From positions 1 to 5,893 of the forward strand of contig RFQF01000128.1 of the NCBI GenBank assembly GCA_009925805.1: a DNA stretch of 5,893 nucleotides. The letters run 5' to 3'. The DNA comes from Flavobacteriia bacterium. Its GTDB lineage: Bacteria; Bacteroidota; Bacteroidia; Flavobacteriales_D; Crocinitomicaceae. Positions 1 to 5,888 of the stretch are shown one piece after another; within the stretch, counting starts at the first letter, position 1, and each line of letters opens with the position of its first letter. The notes beneath the pieces are model-generated. The model saw only the letters and a program-made list of their open reading frames with translations. It did no database searches and was not told the DNA's origin. A program made the translations under genes and the position numbers.

Positions 1-1
1 G

Positions 2-340
2 GTTTTCACCATCATGCGCAACATTTTTATCAACCAGTATCGCCGAAACTCGAAAGCGCGAATGATTTTTGATCAAGGGGACGAAGATTTCCTCATGACG
101 TCTCAAAAATCCACCATTGGATCGCCAAGCGAACGACTGGCAGTGAAAGAAATCTCCCAAAAAATTGAAGGATTGAACGATGAATTGAAAATTCCTTTCA
201 AAATGCATTTCGATGGTTTCAAGTATAAGGAGATTGCGGACACGATGGATTTGCCTATTGGTACCATAAAAAGCCGTATCTTCATCGCACGCAAGAAGTT
301 GATGGAGCAATTGCCCGACTACCAATATCTTGACAATTAA
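2..340 (+). CDS. ECF-type (sigma-70 family) RNA polymerase sigma factor, 5'-truncated by window edge
   Basis: This is the C-terminal part of an extracytoplasmic-function-type sigma factor, which directs RNA polymerase to a specific promoter set. The frame is open to the window edge, and the codons before the first visible ATG (base 14) read V-F-T-I. This gives FTIMRNIFINQYRR, which matches the end of sigma region 2 (2.3-2.4), normally preceded by more than 50 residues. ATG 14 is therefore an internal Met and the true start lies upstream. After a charged linker, region 4 begins near LNDELKIPF and contains the helix-turn-helix: KYKEIADTMDLPIGTIKSR is the recognition part, followed by the basic helix IFIARKKLMEQL. 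The stop is only 3 bases before crtI, so the two are almost certainly co-transcribed. I infer, but cannot see, that it controls this operon. No anti-sigma gene follows; any partner or sensor would be upstream or elsewhere. Confidence 0.93.
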   Translation, partial: VFTIMRNIFINQYRRNSKARMIFDQGDEDFLMTSQKSTIGSPSERLAVKEISQKIEGLNDELKIPFKMHFDGFKYKEIADTMDLPIGTIKSRIFIARKKLMEQLPDYQYLDN

Positions 341-343
341 TGC

Positions 344-1819
344 ATGACCAAAAGAGCCACGATCTTGGGCGCAGGGGTTTCCGGACTTTCAGCAGCCTCT
401 TTTCTTGCCCAAAAAGGTTGGGATGTAACAATCCTTGAAAAGAATTCCACCCTTGGTGGAAGGGCACGTCAATTCTCCGCTGAGGGTTATGTGTTTGATA
501 TGGGTCCAAGCTGGTATTGGATGCCCGATGTATTTGAACAATTTTACCAGAAATTCAACCATACTGCCGCTGATTTTTATGAACTAAAACGTCTTGATCC
601 CTCGTACAGGGTTTATTGGCAGGATCAATCGTATTCGGATATTCCTGCATCCATGGAAGCCTTGGAGCACTTGTTTGAATCCTTGGAACCCGGAAGTTCC
701 GTTCAACTGAAGAAGTTTCTCAAAGATGCCCAATACAAATATCAAGTGGGTATGCAAGATTTGGTCTACAAACCGTCCTTGAAATTGACCGAATTCATGG
801 ACTTCAGACTCCTCAAAGGGTTGTTCTCCATGGACCTTACGAACTCGTTTTCCAACTACATTCATCGCTATTTCAAACACCCAAAACTTCGTTCCCTCCT
901 TGAATTTCCAGTTCTTTTTTTAGGCGCTATGCCACAAGACACCCCTGCGCTTTATTCGCTCATGAATTATGCGGACATGGCATTAGGCACGTGGTACCCG
1001 ATGGGCGGCATGCACAAATTCATTGAAGCCTTTGCCCAGATTGCTCGTGAACAAGGGGTGAAAATTATTTCGGACGCCGAGGTGACTCAGCTCGAAAAAC
1101 ACGCAGGTAAAGTCCTTGCTGCCCAAGATATTCAGGGAAACCGTTATGAATCCGATGTGTTTATCTCCTCGGCGGATTACCAACACACCGAACAACACCT
1201 GCTTAACGGTGCTGCCAATTACTCAACATCTTATTGGGATAAACGCGTCATGGCGCCGTCAGCCCTTCTATTCTATGTAGGCATCAATAAGCGTGTGGAA
1301 AATCTCCGTCACCACAACTTGTTTTTCGACGAATCCTTGGAAGAACACGGTCGGGAAATCTATAAAAATCCACAATGGCCTACGGCCCCGTTGTTCTACT
1401 TAAGTGCTCCATCCCTCACCGACCCAAGTGTAGCGCCTGACGGATGTGAAAATTTGTTTTTCTTAATTCCGATTGCGCCCAACTTGCAGGATGACGAAGC
1501 CACTCGGGATCGATATTTCGAAGTATTGCTTGAGCGACTGAAGCAACTTACGGGGAACGATATTAAGGATCATATTGTGTACAAGCGCAGTTTTTCCATA
1601 TCCAATTTTAAAGAAGATTATCACGCATTCAAAGGAAATGCCTACGGATTAGCGAATACCTTGCGACAAACCGCAATATTTAAGCCGCGAATTAAAAACA
1701 AGCATCTTTCGAATTTTTATTACACTGGTCAACTTACGGTTCCTGGTCCGGGGGTTCCCCCTTCCATCATTTCCGGAGAGGTGGTGGCCAACTACATCCA
1801 TAAAACCCATCAACCATGA
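344..1819 (+). CDS. crtI: Phytoene desaturase (CrtI-type FAD-dependent carotenoid desaturase)
   Basis: CrtI enzymes introduce double bonds into colourless phytoene, usually giving lycopene, at the membrane surface and with FAD. The 491-residue length is normal for the family. Residues 9-14 (GAGVSG) form the N-terminal dinucleotide-binding glycine motif, with E33 at the end of the second strand in the usual ribose-binding position, followed by GGRA at about 38-41. The C-terminal signature runs through residues 461-483 (TGQLTVPGPGVPPSIISGE...), typical of bacterial CrtI. ATG 344 is chosen because the Rossmann strand begins a few residues after it and the sigma-factor stop is 3 bases upstream. 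There is no Shine-Dalgarno run. The gene overlaps crtB by 4 bases (ATGA). A related CrtI-like desaturase or isomerase acting on another C30/C40 substrate is possible, but the crtB partner favours phytoene. The number of desaturation steps cannot be read from sequence. Confidence 0.95.
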   Translation: MTKRATILGAGVSGLSAASFLAQKGWDVTILEKNSTLGGRARQFSAEGYVFDMGPSWYWMPDVFEQFYQKFNHTAADFYELKRLDPSYRVYWQDQSYSDIPASMEALEHLFESLEPGSSVQLKKFLKDAQYKYQVGMQDLVYKPSLKLTEFMDFRLLKGLFSMDLTNSFSNYIHRYFKHPKLRSLLEFPVLFLGAMPQDTPALYSLMNYADMALGTWYPMGGMHKFIEAFAQIAREQGVKIISDAEVTQLEKHAGKVLAAQDIQGNRYESDVFISSADYQHTEQHLLNGAANYSTSYWDKRVMAPSALLFYVGINKRVENLRHHNLFFDESLEEHGREIYKNPQWPTAPLFYLSAPSLTDPSVAPDGCENLFFLIPIAPNLQDDEATRDRYFEVLLERLKQLTGNDIKDHIVYKRSFSISNFKEDYHAFKGNAYGLANTLRQTAIFKPRIKNKHLSNFYYTGQLTVPGPGVPPSIISGEVVANYIHKTHQP

Positions 1820-2652
1820 AGCACATTTTTGACAACCTAAGCCAAGAAATGAGCGAACTTACCACAAAACGATACAGCACATCGTTTTCATTAGGCATCA
1901 AAATGCTCAGCAAGGAAATCCAACAACCCATCTATTCCATCTACGGATTTGTGCGCTTTGCCGATGAAATCGTCGACACCTTTCATGACTTCCCGAAAGC
2001 AAGGTTATTGGAAGATTTTCGCAAGCAAACCTTCGAGGCCATAGAACAGGGTATTTCATTAAATCCCATTTTAAACAGCTTTCAGTGGGCCGTGAATAAA
2101 TATCAAATCCCACACGATTTAATTGAAACTTTTTTGGAGTCGATGAAAATGGATTTGAACAAACAGGCTTACGACGAAGAACAATATAAAAAATACATTC
2201 TCGGTTCAGCGGAAGTGGTAGGTTTGATGTGCTTAAAGGTTTTTGTCGATGGCGACGCATCGGAATACCAGCGCTTAACCCCTGCTGCGATGTCGTTGGG
2301 TTCTGCCTTTCAAAAAATCAACTTTTTGCGGGATTTGAATGCCGATTACAAAACCTTAGGTCGTGTATACTTTCCCGGCATCGATATGAATGAGTTCAAC
2401 GCTACCGTGAAGCACGATATTGAAAAAGACATTGAAGCCGACTTTCATGCGGGATACCTGGGTATCCTTGAGCTCCCGAAAAAAGCGAGGTTTGGGGTAT
2501 ATTTGGCCTACATCTACTACTACAAGCTCTTCGCAAAAATCAAAAACACCTCGGCAAAGGTAATCATGAACGAGCGGATCCGCATTCCCAACAACCGCAA
2601 AGTAGGCTTACTCCTGTCTTCGTACGTACGCCACAACCTCAATCTTTTGTGA
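1816..2652 (+). CDS. crtB: Phytoene synthase (squalene/phytoene synthase family)
   Basis: The protein (278 aa) belongs to the trans-isoprenyl head-to-head synthase family. CrtB condenses two geranylgeranyl diphosphates into phytoene, the first committed step of C40 carotenoid synthesis. Both Mg-diphosphate-binding aspartate motifs are present: D50-E-I-V-D54 within YGFVRFADEIVD, and D173-L-N-A-D177 within KINFLRDLNADY. YSTSF at 20-24 is the usual N-terminal substrate-pocket segment, and RVYFP follows the second motif. The start ATG overlaps the crtI stop (ATGA), which suggests translational coupling. Length and motifs are those of a complete enzyme. A C30 dehydrosqualene synthase (CrtM) is the main alternative. 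The neighbouring crtI and a Bacteroidota-like setting favour CrtB, but substrate chain length is not visible directly. Confidence 0.94.
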   Translation: MKHIFDNLSQEMSELTTKRYSTSFSLGIKMLSKEIQQPIYSIYGFVRFADEIVDTFHDFPKARLLEDFRKQTFEAIEQGISLNPILNSFQWAVNKYQIPHDLIETFLESMKMDLNKQAYDEEQYKKYILGSAEVVGLMCLKVFVDGDASEYQRLTPAAMSLGSAFQKINFLRDLNADYKTLGRVYFPGIDMNEFNATVKHDIEKDIEADFHAGYLGILELPKKARFGVYLAYIYYYKLFAKIKNTSAKVIMNERIRIPNNRKVGLLLSSYVRHNLNLL

Positions 2653-3170
2653 TGCCCGAAGTCATTCTCGTCAACGAACGCGATGAAGAATTGGGCCGCA
2701 TGGAGAAATTGGAGGCCCATCGTCAGGGAAAACTGCACCGTGCTTTTTCCGTGCTGGTTTTCAATTCGTCGAAAGAACTGCTTTTGCAGCGAAGGGCGAT
2801 GGGAAAATACCACTCGGAGGGATTATGGACCAATACATGCTGCAGCCACCCGCAGCCCGGGGAGACCATCCTGCAAGCCGCGCACCGCAGGTTGAACGAG
2901 GAGATGGGCATAAAAAGCGCGTTGCGTGAAACGTTCCACTTTATCTATGAAGCCCATTTAGATAACGCCCTCATCGAACACGAACTGGACCATGTACTGA
3001 TTGGTTTTTCGAATGAGGAACCGGTCATCAATCCAGACGAAGCGCTTGACTATAAATGGATGGCATTAACCGACATTGAGGCCGACATCAAGGCGCATCC
3101 TTCTAGCTACACCGCTTGGTTCAAAACCATCATCAACGATCACTTATCCGCGATTCAACCCCACATATAA
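2652..3170 (+). CDS. idi: Isopentenyl-diphosphate delta-isomerase, type I (Nudix fold)
   Basis: Type I IDI interconverts isopentenyl and dimethylallyl diphosphate in the cytosol and so balances precursors for carotenoids. Visible active-site residues (numbering from ATG 2652) are C64 in TNTCCSHP (equivalent to the catalytic Cys of E. coli CGHP), metal ligands H23, H29 and H66, and the Glu pair E109/E111 in IEHEL. The Nudix-type helix runs through about residues 70-86 (GE...AAHRRLNEEMG). The length of 172 aa is normal. Two starts compete: GTG 2649, overlapping the crtB stop by 4 bases, and the next codon ATG 2652, overlapping by 1 base (TGATG). I chose ATG; the protein differs by one residue. 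Its place directly after crtB points to precursor supply for the pigment. The 3' end is 4 bases before the next gene. Confidence 0.95.
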   Translation: MPEVILVNERDEELGRMEKLEAHRQGKLHRAFSVLVFNSSKELLLQRRAMGKYHSEGLWTNTCCSHPQPGETILQAAHRRLNEEMGIKSALRETFHFIYEAHLDNALIEHELDHVLIGFSNEEPVINPDEALDYKWMALTDIEADIKAHPSSYTAWFKTIINDHLSAIQPHI

Positions 3171-3174
3171 ACCT

Positions 3175-3579
3175 ATGAAAATAGTCCGACGAGCGACCTT
3201 TAATGCCGCACACCGCTTGTACCGAAAAGATTGGAGTCACGAAAGAAACGACGAAGTTTTTGGATTATGCAACAACGTAAATTACCACGGCCATAATTAT
3301 GTGTTAGAGGTAGGTATCGATGGGAAAATTGACCCAGAAACAGGGTACGTAATCGATGTTAAAATACTCAAGGACATCATTAAAAAAGAGATTGAAGACC
3401 GATACGATCACAAAAACCTGAATCTTGATTGTCCTGAGTTTTTTGATTTGAATCCCACCGTGGAGCATATTGCTTTGGTATGTTACAACAACCTGCTGCC
3501 GCATCTTCAATCGTACGGTAAGCTCTCCATCAAACTATACGAAACCGAAAAGAACTGGGTGGAGTATGATGGGGAATAA
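3175..3579 (+). CDS. 6-pyruvoyl-tetrahydropterin synthase / 6-carboxytetrahydropterin synthase (QueD) family protein
   Basis: This 134-residue T-fold enzyme belongs to the PTPS/QueD family (COG0720), which acts on 7,8-dihydroneopterin triphosphate. Zinc ligands are H13 (FNAAHRL), H38 and H40 (YHGHNY). The catalytic Cys is C32, the D78-H79 pair lies in RYDHKNLN, PTVEH is at 94-98, and the pterin-anchoring Glu is E123 in LYETEKN. The Cys-to-HGH spacing is C-x5-HGH and the C-terminus resembles that of mammalian PTPS (YET...Y-x-GE), whereas E. coli QueD has C-x3-HGH. A biopterin-type rather than queuosine-type reaction is therefore possible. No queC, queE or queF is nearby. The frame stays open upstream to base 3076, but ATG 3175 fits the family N-terminus (KIVRRATFNAAH) and lies 4 bases after idi, so the longer version is rejected. 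Family assignment is secure; the exact product is not. Confidence 0.9.
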   Translation: MKIVRRATFNAAHRLYRKDWSHERNDEVFGLCNNVNYHGHNYVLEVGIDGKIDPETGYVIDVKILKDIIKKEIEDRYDHKNLNLDCPEFFDLNPTVEHIALVCYNNLLPHLQSYGKLSIKLYETEKNWVEYDGE

Positions 3580-3587
3580 GTTCCCAT
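3569..3587 (+). other. Small inverted repeat spanning the stop codon of the PTPS-family gene
   Basis: GGGAA (3572-3576) and TTCCC (3581-3585) can pair around the loop TAAG, which contains most of the TAA stop (3577-3579). If G3571 is bulged, AT/AT pairs extend the stem to 7 bp. A competing small stem, TCCC (3582-3585) with GGGA (3592-3595), uses the same C-run, so the two exclude each other. It sits at the start of the only sizeable gap (51 bases) in the operon. No U-run follows directly, so it is not a classical terminator. It may be a weak processing or attenuation element, or chance. Confidence 0.25.
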
Positions 3588-3630
3588 ACACGGGATTAAA
3601 ACCTTTCATTTAGTTTATTGTTGTAGTTCC

Positions 3631-4935
3631 ATGGGCAAGGCAATTTTTTGGCACCGAAGGGATTTACGCATTACGGATAACGCGGGACTCTTCAAGGCGT
3701 GCCAAAGTGCGACCTGTATTCAACCTGTTTTCATCTTTGATACCCAAATTTTAAATGAATTAGAACGCACCGATGCCCGCGTTGAATTCATACACCGAGA
3801 ACTCGAGCGTCTTGCCAAGGAATATGCGGCACACAACCTTCATCTCCGGGTGGAAATGGGGAATCCCATTGAAATCATTCCTGCCTTGGCTAAGGAACTC
3901 CATGTGAATCTCGTGGTGACCAACCGCGATTACGAACCCTATGCGTTGCAACGGGATAAAACCATCTTTGAACGCCTTCAAGCGGAAGGAATTGACTTTC
4001 AAGGCGCCAAGGACCATGTAATCTTCGAAAAAAACGAAGTAATGAAGGACGATGGCACCCCGTACACCGTTTTCACCCCGTATTCCCGGAAATGGAAAGA
4101 ACGCCTTCGTCAACAGCCCATTCAAGTATTTGACTCCCATAAAGCCCTTGAAAACGTTCAGGGTATTGCCAAAGAACCCAAAATCCCAACCCTTGCTGCC
4201 CTTGGGTTTCGTCCTTCCGGTATGGAATTTCCCGCTGCTTCGGTAGCCGACCTCTTGATTCAAAAATACAGTGATCAACGCAATTTCCCAGCAACACCTG
4301 GCACTTCCAAACTGGGTATTCACCTGCGCTTTGGCACTATAAGCATACGAAACCTTGCCCTTCGCGCCCTCCCCTTGAATGAAACATTTTTGAATGAACT
4401 CATTTGGCGCGAGTTCTACCAAATGATCCTTTATCATTTTCCATATACCGTGACGAGCTCGTTCCGTCCGGCTTATGATGCCGTGCTATGGGAAGACGAG
4501 CCCAGCCATTTTCAGCGCTGGTGCGAAGGAAAAACGGGCTATCCACTCGTGGATGCTGGCATGCGCGAACTCAACGCTACAGGCTTTATGCACAACCGCG
4601 TACGTATGGTGACCGCTAGCTTTTTAACCAAGCATTTACTCATTGATTGGCGCTTAGGTGAAGCCTATTTTGCTAAAAAACTCTTAGACTTTGAACTGGC
4701 GAGTAACATTGGCGGCTGGCAATGGGCTGCCGGAGGAGGTTGCGATGCGGCGCCGTATTTTCGCGTGTTTAATCCTACGGCACAGCAAGAGAAGTTTGAT
4801 CCGAAATTCGAATACATCAAAAAGTGGGTCCCTGAATATGGAACCGCATCCTACCCGCAACCCATCATTGAGCATACCTTTGCGCGAAATCGCGTACTTG
4901 ACCGCTTTAAAACCGCATTAAACAAAACCGCATGA
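3631..4935 (+). CDS. phr: Deoxyribodipyrimidine photolyase (class I CPD photolyase-like, cryptochrome/photolyase family)
   Basis: This FAD enzyme uses blue/near-UV light to split cyclobutane pyrimidine dimers in DNA. The 434 aa contain an N-terminal antenna domain (FWHRRDLRITDN at about 6-17, the family hallmark) and a C-terminal helical FAD domain. By alignment from memory to E. coli PhrB, the electron-transfer Trp triad is complete: W287, W340 and W363 match W306, W359 and W382 with identical spacing of 53 and 23 residues. E256 and W259 match the dimer-contacting E274 and W277, N359 matches the flavin-side N378, and W365 matches W384. KTGYPLVDAGMREL and DAAPYFRVFNP are typical of the class. 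E. coli W338 is Phe here. The antenna cofactor cannot be decided. ATG 3631 begins right at the first beta strand. The gene is 51 bases after the PTPS-family gene and overlaps the peroxiredoxin gene by 4 bases. A photosensory cryptochrome is less likely but not excluded. Confidence 0.93.
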   Translation: MGKAIFWHRRDLRITDNAGLFKACQSATCIQPVFIFDTQILNELERTDARVEFIHRELERLAKEYAAHNLHLRVEMGNPIEIIPALAKELHVNLVVTNRDYEPYALQRDKTIFERLQAEGIDFQGAKDHVIFEKNEVMKDDGTPYTVFTPYSRKWKERLRQQPIQVFDSHKALENVQGIAKEPKIPTLAALGFRPSGMEFPAASVADLLIQKYSDQRNFPATPGTSKLGIHLRFGTISIRNLALRALPLNETFLNELIWREFYQMILYHFPYTVTSSFRPAYDAVLWEDEPSHFQRWCEGKTGYPLVDAGMRELNATGFMHNRVRMVTASFLTKHLLIDWRLGEAYFAKKLLDFELASNIGGWQWAAGGGCDAAPYFRVFNPTAQQEKFDPKFEYIKKWVPEYGTASYPQPIIEHTFARNRVLDRFKTALNKTA

Positions 4936-5390
4936 TACAGATAGGCGACAAACTTCCCGCGTTTACCTTGAACAACCAAGACGGTACCCCCGTAGACATT
5001 ACCCAATTTATTGGAAAACGAATCCTGGTCTTGTATTTCTATCCGAAAGACGATACCCCAGGATGCACCAAAGAAGCGTGTAGCTTTCGCGACCAATACA
5101 CGGTGTTTCAAGATTTGGGTTGTGAAGTGATTGGAATCTCTTCGGATAAACCAGCGGCCCACAAAGCCTTTGCGATGAAGTATCAATTGCCCTTTCCCCT
5201 GTTGGCGGACGAGAAAAAAGAGGTACGCAACTTATTCGGTGTACCCACGAACCTGTTTGGGCTCATACCCGGCCGGGTAACCTACATTATCGATACATTA
5301 GGAATTGTACGCGGAATCTTCAATTCTCAACTGAACGCTACACAGCATATTGAGGAGGCCTTAAAGGTGGTGAGAGGGATGGGGAATTAG
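4932..5390 (+). CDS. bcp: Thioredoxin-dependent thiol peroxidase, BCP/PrxQ-type peroxiredoxin
   Basis: BCP/PrxQ enzymes reduce hydrogen peroxide and organic peroxides in the cytoplasm using thioredoxin-type donors. The 152-residue thioredoxin-fold protein carries YFYPKDDTPGCTKEAC. C45 is the peroxidatic Cys in the TPGCT motif and C50 is a resolving Cys five residues later, the arrangement of atypical two-Cys BCPs. The family Arg is likely in the strand GRVTYIID. The N-terminus IGDKLPAFTLNNQDG fits the usual start, with no signal peptide. ATG 4932 overlaps the photolyase stop (ATGA), so translation is probably coupled. It is the last gene of the operon, followed by an AT-rich spacer and a converging gene. 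Co-transcription with pigment and photorepair genes suggests a role against light-driven oxidative damage; that part is inference. Confidence 0.95.
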   Translation: MIQIGDKLPAFTLNNQDGTPVDITQFIGKRILVLYFYPKDDTPGCTKEACSFRDQYTVFQDLGCEVIGISSDKPAAHKAFAMKYQLPFPLLADEKKEVRNLFGVPTNLFGLIPGRVTYIIDTLGIVRGIFNSQLNATQHIEEALKVVRGMGN

Positions 5391-5456
5391 TATATAAATA
5401 CAACAACCTGTATGCTATTGTTAATATGTTTTATAACTAGTTTGAAATCAAAAAAT
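5391..5456. other. AT-rich spacer between converging genes; only weak terminator-like structure
   Basis: These 66 bases separate the stops of the peroxiredoxin gene (plus) and the DUF1036-like gene (minus), so both transcripts should end in or near here. The only structure I found is weak and AT-rich: TATAAA (5393-5398) can pair with TTTATA (5430-5435), enclosing AACAA (5402-5406) with TTGTT (5418-5422). A second imperfect repeat, ACTAGTTTGA (5436-5445 region) against TCAAA...CTAGT (ending at 5461), crosses the minus-strand stop. Neither is a GC-rich hairpin with a clean T-tract, so I do not call a confident terminator. Confidence 0.35.
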
Positions 5457-5888
5457 CTAGTCTGTTAAACTAAGATATGCTTCGTAGACATCAAGTAAAC
5501 CGATGTGAACGGAATGCTTCGTGAATTTTTTAGTTGTATATAGACCATCCTCAAGAACGTATGATTTATCACAATTAAGAATTTCAAAAGCGTCTTGAGC
5601 ATTTACCGCCAAGTTTACGTCATTCCCCCAAGATTTTGAATTATCCTCACTATGTGCGTGAATATAATATGTGTTATCTCCGTCATGAATAAAATTGCCC
5701 AAAACCTTGGTTTCACCAGGTATGATTCTCCACCAACCCTCTGAAAACCAACCATTATAATTTTCACTACTTCTGTAATAAGCCAATGCAACATAAATGG
5801 GTTTACTTGATTTATTCGTCAAATGTACCTGAGCATTCAAACCCAAGGCAATAAAAGATAGTAATGTAAAAAAAACTATTTTATTCAT
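5457..5888 (-). CDS. Small exported DUF1036-like protein of unknown function
   Basis: This encodes 143 residues of unknown function. Residues 1-19 (MNKIVFFTLLSFIALGLNA) form a clear Sec signal peptide with a short basic start, a hydrophobic core and an A|Q cleavage site; with no lipobox Cys, the mature protein should be periplasmic or secreted. The mature part begins with a beta-rich segment VHLTNKSSKPIYVALAYY, then GWFSEGWWRIIPGET at 46-60 and a YYIHAH strand. A small domain with N-x-[ST], an 'ALAYY' strand and a GW...GWW-x(3)-PGE motif recalls the DUF1036 family. This match is from memory. There is a single Cys (in ILNCDKS). The reading is complete from ATG (5888) to TAG, but only five bases upstream are visible, so the promoter lies outside. 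GC is about 35%, below its neighbours, and it converges on the operon, so it is probably a separate unit with a different history. Confidence 0.82.
   Translation of the reverse strand: MNKIVFFTLLSFIALGLNAQVHLTNKSSKPIYVALAYYRSSENYNGWFSEGWWRIIPGETKVLGNFIHDGDNTYYIHAHSEDNSKSWGNDVNLAVNAQDAFEILNCDKSYVLEDGLYTTKKFTKHSVHIGLLDVYEAYLSLTD

Noticed and set aside
14..16. ATG at base 14 as the sigma factor start
   Set aside because: The codons before it complete the region 2.4-like motif FTIMRN, and the frame is open to the window edge, so this Met is internal.
2621..2630. Perfect 10-base palindrome CGTACGTACG near the end of crtB
   Set aside because: Short, simple alternating repeat within coding codons (SYVRH), with no link to a start or spacer; expected by chance often enough.
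3076..3174. Upstream extension of the PTPS-family gene to an ATG at 3076
   Set aside because: It would overlap idi by 95 bases and add 33 residues unlike any PTPS N-terminus; ATG 3175 matches the family start.
3590..3630. Promoter for phr (TATTGTTG at 3616-3623 resembles the Bacteroidota -7 element TAnnTTTG)
   Set aside because: One mismatch in the -7, no TTG-type -33 element at the right distance, and the start site would fall at the ATG; not supported.
3760..4437. Long minus-strand open frame (225 codons) opposite the photolyase gene
   Set aside because: It lies entirely inside a confidently identified gene, has no recognisable domain, and its residue pattern looks like an antisense shadow.
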